Shown here: in pieces, positions 44,686 to 64,000 of the stretch
How positions within the stretch are numbered: the stretch's first letter is position 1
Layout: each line of letters opens with the position of its first letter
Assembly: GCF_932526225.1 (NCBI RefSeq)
Contig: NC_064035.1
Span: forward strand, 19,891,969-19,955,968
Direction of reading: 5' to 3'
Source of the DNA: Nematostella vectensis
Taxonomy: Eukaryota > Cnidaria > Anthozoa > Actiniaria > Edwardsiidae
Length of the DNA: 64,000 bases
Program-made: the position numbers and the translations under genes
Notes under the pieces: generated by a model
The model's input: the letters and a program-made list of their open reading frames with translations, nothing else
What the model was told of the DNA's origin: nothing
The model's database searches: none

Positions 44686-45103
44686 ACAACTTGTAGAGAA
44701 TGAACTTTATCTGAATATACCGTTTTCTAGTAAACAATTTATTCATAGCCGTCTCAACTATTCCGAATCTCCTGAGTAGGTCGTGCTTACTCCCTTCTAA
44801 GTCAAAATCAAACAACACCTTTTCTAAATGGTACTTCCGATGGTACACTGACTTCCTACGTATCCTGTACATATTCTCGTAAAAATCAAACCACTCGACG
44901 GCATAGTCGTATCCATGGTGAACACCACAATTTCTACATATATTAGCTCCATTGTCATTTACCCTATCCTGCATACCAAAACATGCCTCGAACCTCACCG
45001 ACTCTCCCTTAGTCACGTACTCCCTTATTTTTCGATCACAAAATGGACAATCGTAATATCCCTCTTCCTCTAATGCCATATGGATCACTCTATCACAAAC
45101 CAT
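44561..45103 (-). CDS. VLTF3-like late transcription factor of the Polinton
   Basis: Intact 180-aa ORF with a true ATG. N-terminal zinc-ribbon cysteines CPFC and CRNCG (about residues 19-22 and 56-60), then GYDY, WFDFYENMYRIRRKSVYHRK and a C-terminal helical part ending in ISPKTLRYYEKLWREV. This matches the pattern of poxvirus late transcription factor 3-like proteins found in Polintons, adintoviruses and large DNA viruses, where they activate late gene transcription. It is the only undamaged gene in the element, which is unusual beside a shattered polymerase. Assignment rests on remembered family patterns, not on a search. Confidence 0.6.
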   Translation of the reverse strand: MVCDRVIHMALEEEGYYDCPFCDRKIREYVTKGESVRFEACFGMQDRVNDNGANICRNCGVHHGYDYAVEWFDFYENMYRIRRKSVYHRKYHLEKVLFDFDLEGSKHDLLRRFGIVETAMNKLFTRKRYIQIKFILYKLFQLKDEKQSMRQCINYISPKTLRYYEKLWREVCDHWEDVHS

Positions 45104-45186
45104 TCTATATACTTACACAAGAGATTATATTCTTATATGACGTAACGGCACAGCTATGGCGTTCTGTGGCCTAATTATTTTATATG

Positions 45187-45429
45187 TACATTAGACATGC
45201 CCAGACTCGCTAGCGGTGAATTCCGACTCGCTCCTAAGAATTAAAATTCCAAGAATGTCACGCAACAGCCGTAACCGTAGGATTGTTTTATAAAATGAAA
45301 CCAGCACACACCGCATGAAAAATATATAGTATCCATAAAACTAGAAATAACAGTTTCCAAAGAATAAAAAATGTATAATTTCCATAAAATAAATTCAATC
45401 AGCAGTTTCCATACAGCGGATCCCGTCAC
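45187..45429 (-). repeat. Polinton terminal inverted repeat, right
   Basis: Reverse-complement partner of 37914-38176. Inner edge at TACATTAGACATGCCCAGAC, outer edge near CAGCGGATCCCGTCAC. Confidence 0.85.
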
Positions 45430-46022
45430 GATTTTTGGGGCTTGGATCTGAGGGGGGCTAAAATTTTTGTGCCCAGGGTTTTGCAAAATTGCCGCCCCCC
45501 TCCCTCCCCCAGTAATTAATGACCGCTCTCTTATTGTAGTATTGATGGCTAAAAGCATAAATGTAAGTAAAGCGAGGTTCAAGCCTGTTACGAATCGTGT
45601 TTCTTACAGCAATCACTCTACTGACATTCTAAAAGTAAAATGGAAATTAAAGAAGTCTTAAATATATTATTACAAGGTGTATAGTTTAATTTTTCACTTT
45701 GAAGTATTTTTTCCCTAAAATATTAATTTTCCAATAAATTTCTTTATAAACCACCAACCGTAGCCTGTGAGTTGAATGGAATCGTTCGAAAGAAGAGGTA
45801 AGCTCCATAGATTTGGCATCAAAAGAAACTTTTAAATAGGTGTATAGAACTAAGCTAGGGAAATCAACGACAAAACACAAAAGTCTAAGATGTTATTATT
45901 GATGTTATTATTGTTACTATCGATTTTACATTTAATCAACGTATTCGTAAAAGCCTGATAGCTAACAACTAGTATAAATGAGAACAAATAAAAATCCCTT
46001 TAAATTATTGTTTAGGAATTCT
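45430..46022. other. Flank between Polinton and DHX37
   Basis: 45430-45535 is a fragment of the same interspersed repeat that flanks the left side (reverse of GAGCGGTCATTAATTACTGG at 45511-45530, with a C-rich run). 45536-46022 is AT-rich, holds the DHX37 3' flank, and no gene is seen. Confidence 0.6.
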
Positions 46023-49000
46023 CTAAATTTTCAAATTTCTAGTGTCAGGTGAGACTTCCATCGGTGGCCATTTCGCCCCAAGCTGCTTGTGTTTGCTTTG
46101 TGGAAGCCACTGGCAATACGCAGTGAGCAAGTACCGCTTGTCCTTCCTCCAGGCTCGTTCAAGGGCCGCCTTGGAGTCTACCTGCTCACTGACAAGCTCA
46201 CTCAACAGCATCTCAGTTCGAGGGTGGAGCTTCGCCCATGACTTAACCATCGTATTAGGGGAGCTGAGAAGAAGAGGTGTGAACTTCTGAAGACGAGGGA
46301 CTACTTGTCCTTCTAACAAAAAGCGTGCAAACCATTTGTACCTCTCCAGCCCTGGTGGAAAGTCCAACTCTTGCACTGGGACTTGCCATGAACGCACTCC
46401 AAACGCACACGACATGTGGCACCTGACAAGGCCAGCCTCGACATCAAACCGAGGCGGGGGCTGTTCTGCAGGCTTGGAAAATGCACATTGGTTTGGAACT
46501 AGCACAGGTAGCCACTCTACCTCAATTGTAGTCACTCCTACAGAGGGAGTAAAATATAGACAAATAGTCAAACATAAATCCATTCAAAGGCTAAATAACA
46601 GGCTGTAGAAACGGTATACTTTTATCTCAAATAACGTTGCAATTGAGAATCCATCTGCCATAACCTGTGTTGCTTCATGGATATCAAATATAGCAAATAT
46701 ATGTAATCTAGCTAGGTTTAAAAACAGTGACCGAATCTGAACGCCTACATGGCTTTCAAAAAGTGGGTTTTCACATGTTACATGTCCATTAATTGCATCT
46801 GAACACCTACAGTATATAACTTTCGGAGTGGGGTTTTGCATGTTACCCATGATGTACAGCAAGCTACAATACAAGGATTCTCAAAGTAGAAACGTTACTT
46901 GGAATACCTGTAGACATCTAAAAAACGTTCAGGTAGTGATGAAAGAAAGAAAGAAAATTTAAATCAGGTAATTTCAACATTGTTGAAAGATGAAATTAGT
47001 CCTTAGTACTGTATTATCTGAGGTAATTTTCTAATAGGATTACTTTGAAGATTGCAAAACGTCCATAACAAGTCCTTCAGCAGTAGTGATACTACTTTAA
47101 ACTCTCCTGAGGTTTGTAGCCATGTCTACTAGAGGATTTGTGTACATGTTAAGTATTTTAAATGAGGCAGACAATGTGTGTGACATCCCATTTTTGCAAA
47201 TTGTAATGCAATCTTTGTTGTGTTGCAAGTTGCAAGAAAAGAAGAATTGATTTCTACGTTATTTTTCACAAAATAACGAGAAACCTTGCTGTGTATGTTG
47301 TGGTTTGAAATGCTTCTTGGTTTGAAATTGTTAAAACCAGTTTGAAAAAAAATCAAACCAAGAAGCATTTCAAACCACAACAAATGTGGCATGGTTTGAA
47401 TTTTTTTCAAACTGGTTTTAACAATTTCAAACCAAGAAGCATTTCAAACCACAACATGTATATCATGTTTCTGCACCATTTGTTAGTCAATGTTGCATTG
47501 CAAGTTACTGGAAAAAATGCCTCCATTAACATGTCCTTTAGTCACTCACCTTTCAGAAAGAGTTTGCTTGTTTCCACGACCTCTTGGTAGACAACATACT
47601 GAGGCAGAACACTGAACAATGCTGATTTGGGATGAATAAAAACAGGCTCCTCTACTGCTGTGCAGATGTAGGCGTTCTTGTGTTTGGGATCCGTAAGCTC
47701 TTCAGCAGGTATTCGACGAGCAACATGATCTCCTAGGCAGGACAGACATATCTGCCTGATTGCTTCGCACTGCTTGGCAGTTGGGGGGGCCATTTTGGGA
47801 TTAAGTGCTACTTGAGCCTCTGGGCAAACAAGGTTGACAGTGTTTGTCAACTGCGTGCGAAGCTTGCGTATCTCAAGCATGCCTTTGTGGCGTAGCCCAT
47901 TTTCACAGCAGAACTTCTCAGTGCATCCAGCATACTCTGAGGCCCCCACAGCCCTTAACAATACCATGATATCACCAAGCTTTTGGGATTCACCAAAACC
48001 TGCCCAGCTACGTCTCAATTTAGTGATCCTCACATGATGTTTCTGAAGCTCTTCCTTGTTGCCACTGAAACCAGCCTCTTTGATGTCATCCACAAATATC
48101 TCCTTCACCGTCAGAGCCGCAATTATGGCGATGATGAACTCCATACAACTCTCTTGGTGACCTAGGCAGAGCATTTTAGCATAACGGGGTAAAACTGGGA
48201 ACTTGGCCATTGCGCTGCCGAGAGGTGAGATGACAGCACTGATGTTACCTTTAACTGTCTTTCTCTCCTCCAAGGCTCCAAGGTCAAGAAGTAGCTTCTC
48301 TGCTGTTTCCAGAGCAGAACTACTGGGTGGAGTTGGAAAAGGAAAGTTCACCACTTTGTCAATGTTCATGCTCTTCATTTGAAGAACCAAGTCATCAACT
48401 GGGCACCTGACAATATCTGCTTCAGAATACTCCACAAACTCATTAGTGAACACGGCAGACGAATACAGGCGATAGCAGTGGCCAGGCTCAACTCGCCCAG
48501 CGCGCCCTGCCCTTTGGTTAGCTGAGGCCTTGGAAGTCCATGTTATTCTAAAGGAGGAAACTCCAGTAACCTTATCATAATAGCGCCTCTTCACCATCCC
48601 TGTATCAACTACATACTTGATGTTAGGAATCGTCAATGACGTCTCAGCAACATTTGTGGCTACCACACACAAGCGGGCACCCCCTGGGGACTGTTGGAAG
48701 ACTTTAGCTTGCTCCTTGCTAGACAGAAGTGAATAAAGGGGGAGCACATACATAGGAAGACTTGAATCCACACTTGGTGTAAAAGCAGAGTCATCATCAT
48801 CATAGTCAGCAGCATTGGCATCATGTTCCCCTAAATCTTCATCTTCAGCTTCACGGTCTTCTGCCACAGGCTTAGTAGGGAACTCGGCTAAATCGATGTC
48901 ACAGCCACCATCAGTAACACCAGTACTGGTTTTCTTAAATGGGAAGGTCTTCCTGAGTTTTCTGCAGAGACCATGGATCTCATTTTGGCCAGTAACAAAC

Positions 49001-49928
49001 AACAGAATGCCCCCTGACGGTAGTGTGCGATGGATTTTGCAAACCTTGCGAAAAGCCTCCTGTATGTAATCATCAGGAGTTCTTTTGCTAAAATGCACAG
49101 TAACAGGAAACTGGCGCGAGTCAACCTTTATGGTTATTGGAGGATCTGGAAACAGCTTGGTGTTGCTAGTGAAGTCTTCTACTCTCAGAGTCGCAGACAT
49201 TATAACAAGCTTAAGTTTGTTTCCTTGTTTAGCCCTCAGAGGTACAATCCGTGAGAGTAAGCCAATCAAGATATCAGTGTACACACTCCGTTCATGAGCC
49301 TCATCAATAACAACCACTGAATACTTGCTCAAAAGAAAGTCTTTTTCAACTTCCTTCAACATGACACCATCTGTCATGAACTTAATGACTGTCTCATCAG
49401 AGGTGTTGCCCTGATAACGGATCTGGTAAGACACTTTGCTTGTTGGCATAGACATTTCCTTGGCAACCCTCTGGGACATGCTCACTGCCGCCACTCTCCG
49501 AGGCTCTGTTATACCTATTAATCCTCTTTTTGTATAACCAGCTTCATAAAGGAATTGAGGAACTTGTGTTGTTTTCCCGCTACCCGTTTCTCCGCATAGA
49601 ATAACAACATTGTTTTCACTGATTGCTTCCATTATGGCCTGTTCTTCTGCTAGTATAGGGAGCTGAAGTCTGGCTGCCTGAATCTCAGGTTCTCGTTCCA
49701 CCTCTATAAAAGTTGCAGGCTCTGCCTTAGGTTTGTTTGCTGAAATAGTAGTGGTTTTAATTTTGCATTCTATGCCTTGATCACTGTATGAATTTGACAC
49801 TGTTTGAGGATTTCTTTCAGGAGATTTCTCAATATCCTTTGCTTTTGTAGCTTGCAGATTTACTGTCCCATTATTTACAGAATCATAATTGACTTTGTCA
49901 CTGATTTCATCCTCCTCCTCCTCCACCC

Positions 49929-49988
<60 letters not shown>

Positions 49989-50544
49989 TGGACTCACCTG
50001 ATTCAGTTCCTGCATTATCATTGGACAAATTCCCTGGGACTGGTTGACAAGCTTTCTTAATCAGTCTTACTTTTTTAGCTTTTTTTCTCCCCTTCTTATC
50101 ACTTGATATAATTTGACTTTGAATTGCATGTTGGTTTATAGGAACCCCTTCACTTTCAGTGAATTTCCTCTTACGATCTAACTGCCCAATACTTGTGGAC
50201 GAACTCATCAATGCGAGCTCCCTATCGCTCACTGCATATTGTTCAAGTTCCTTAAACAAATCACTTCTTTTGGCTTTCTTTTGCTTCTTTTCAACAATCT
50301 TTTCGAGTCTCTTCCTTTGGCGCTTGGATAGCTTCTTTATCACTTTACCCTGATCAACTCTTTTGGACAATTTGTCTTTCTTTTGAGCGACAACAAACGA
50401 ATTTGTATCGCCATCAATTGGCCCATATTTTTCTCCGATTTCTGTAGATGCCCCATCTTCTTTAGGCTTTTCAGGGAATGTAGAACTTTCTGTTTCCCCA
50501 CTCTGTCTGGCTTTCCAGTTGAAACCTTTCCTTGACCGTCCCAT
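46023..50544 (-). CDS. DHX37: DEAH-box RNA helicase DHX37
   Basis: Two coding exons, 50544-47550 and 46537-46023, joined in phase 1 (CTGAAAG|gtgag ... ctctgtag|GAGTG), 1169 aa; vertebrate DHX37 is about 1157. It is the homologue of yeast Dhr1, which unwinds U3 snoRNA from pre-18S rRNA in the nucleolus during small-subunit assembly. Start at the ATG giving [10 protein letters not shown]. Basic Lys-rich N-terminus (about 55-95), acidic run of 20 or so Asp at about 188-206 from a (GAT)n tract, then helicase motifs: Walker [10 protein letters not shown] (about 318), [12 protein letters not shown] (about 414), SAT, then [11 protein letters not shown] and QRAGRAGR; after these the winged-helix/ratchet and OB-fold parts, ending in exon 2 with the [10 protein letters not shown] block and AYCQWLPQ. 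It shares a promoter with EFTUD2. The 1-kb intron contains a palindromic MITE (47296-47456). Confidence 0.97.
46538..47549. other. DHX37 intron
   Basis: AT-rich. Besides the MITE at 47296-47456, no coding or RNA feature is seen. Confidence 0.7.
47296..47456. mobile_element. 161-bp palindromic MITE, copy 1
   Basis: Begins TGTTGTGGTTTGAAATGC and ends with the reverse complement; arms of about 55 bp (with GGTTTGAAATTGTTAAAACC) and an internal third partial copy of the arm. Flanked by 4-bp direct repeats TGTA (47292-47295 and 47457-47460). Identical in length to 53334-53494. TGT...ACA ends with a 4-bp target duplication would suit Ginger- or Sola-type elements, but this is only a guess. Confidence 0.88.
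49929..49987. repeat. Coding (CAT)n microsatellite, poly-Asp tract of DHX37
   Basis: About 19 consecutive ATC/ATG triplets on the plus strand, read as GAT (Asp) in DHX37 with one Gly interruption. A likely site of length polymorphism. Confidence 0.9.
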
Positions 50545-50938
50545 CACATTGGATTACAGCTAAACAACACACAGATCAAGAGAAAGAGAGCTGGGCACTG
50601 TAACCTCGTCAACACGTGGACGCGTCCGCCATCTTGGATACACTTTGTTAAACTGCTACAAGCCTTGTAACCTATGGGGGAGGGGAGGTATACTAAGTTC
50701 GCGGTTTAGCTTATTGTTCCACGTTCTGTATGTCTAATTGTGATCAATAAAAATTTCAAAATTTTATAACTAAATAAGATGATTATTCTTTATTTTTTAT
50801 TTATTCTTTGCTTAATTGAGCCCATACTACTTGCTTGGAGTAGCTTATCTACCCCCTCCACCCTAGCTACATTTCTTCAATTATCATTCTATTCGCTCCA
50901 GTCCCCAGCCGGGTTGTCTGTTCTGCACGTTTTTCAAG
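50545..50938. promoter_or_regulatory. Bidirectional promoter DHX37 / EFTUD2
   Basis: 394 bp between two start codons pointing apart. CGCCATCTTGG at about 50627-50638 is a YY1-type site (CCAAGATGGCG on the DHX37 strand), and CAAGATGGACGCC overlaps the EFTUD2 start. Without a TATA box, this fits a housekeeping divergent promoter. The 5' UTRs are short or contained here. Confidence 0.75.

Positions 50939-64000
<13,062 letters not shown>

Larger units (their letters stand above)
37914..45429. mobile_element. Polinton/Maverick-type element, non-autonomous remnant
   Basis: About 7.5 kb bounded by inverted terminal repeats (37914-38176 and 45187-45429). Inside, the minus strand has an acidic ORF remnant, protein-primed-type DNA polymerase B fragments and a VLTF3-like gene, and the plus strand a hydrophobic-core gene. 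It is broken by a TA-flanked transposon (40146-41785) and a LINE tail (42527-43520), which leaves about 4.9 kb of original sequence. No integrase, packaging ATPase, protease or major capsid gene was found, so it cannot be autonomous. No clear 6-bp target duplication was found at the TIR ends. Confidence 0.8.

Noticed and set aside
37908-45435. 6-bp target-site duplication of the Polinton
   Set aside because: Flanks TGCCGT and GATTTT do not match at the deduced ends; the ends may be eroded.
50545-50547. DHX37 start one codon upstream
   Set aside because: That codon is GTG; the ATG at 50544 matches the family N-terminus.

Overview
The window looks like nuclear DNA of an early-branching animal, most likely an anthozoan cnidarian such as a sea anemone. 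The signs are single-copy metazoan genes (EFTUD2, DHX37, a BTBD7-like gene) with many short conserved exons and GT/AG introns, a rhodopsin-family receptor, an Ig plus C-type-lectin membrane protein, CR1-like retrotransposon remains, a decayed Polinton, and a very high load of minisatellites (roughly a quarter of the sequence). Species assignment is inference; no ribosomal or mitochondrial marker is present.

Layout. 1-2440: 32-bp minisatellite. 2815-3474 (-): first two exons of a small secreted protein. 3721-6690: 34-bp minisatellite with an internal segmental duplication. 6700-7375: 76-bp array. 7300-12656 (-): a three-exon small secreted protein whose second intron holds a 69-bp minisatellite and a dead CR1-like LINE (8042-11690). 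15100-16605 (+): intronless neuropeptide-type GPCR. 17030-18425 and 18890-22070: two more minisatellites. 22149-27993 (-): BTBD7-like double-BTB gene. 29227-35957 (+): secretory-signal/Ig/C-type-lectin x2/TM receptor. 35958-37130: tandem repeats after its stop. 37914-45429: Polinton remnant with terminal inverted repeats, holding DNA polymerase B debris, an intact VLTF3-like gene, a hydrophobic-core gene and an acidic ORF; a TA-flanked transposon (carrying its own small two-exon Cys-rich gene) and a LINE tail are inserted in it. 46023-50544 (-): DHX37. 50939-64000 (+): EFTUD2, 27 exons traced, running off the window.

Functional logic. DHX37 (ribosomal small-subunit RNA helicase) and EFTUD2 (U5 snRNP GTPase) are head-to-head from a 394-bp shared promoter with YY1-type motifs, as suits two housekeeping RNA-processing genes. 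BTBD7 and the lectin receptor are also divergent, 1.2 kb apart.

Main observation. Several minisatellites are not random intron DNA: their unit is a copy of the 3' end of the adjacent exon including its 5' splice site. This is seen in EFTUD2 introns 11, 19, 23 and 24 and lectin intron 6, and the same polarity (copies running downstream of the coding end) is seen at the terminal exons of the lectin gene, the 126-aa secreted protein gene and the Polinton VLTF3-like gene. In EFTUD2 intron 11 one decoy donor would give an in-frame 34-residue insertion that rebuilds the GTPase NKxD motif. This recurrent, polar duplication of exon ends with splice donors is the best candidate for something undescribed here.
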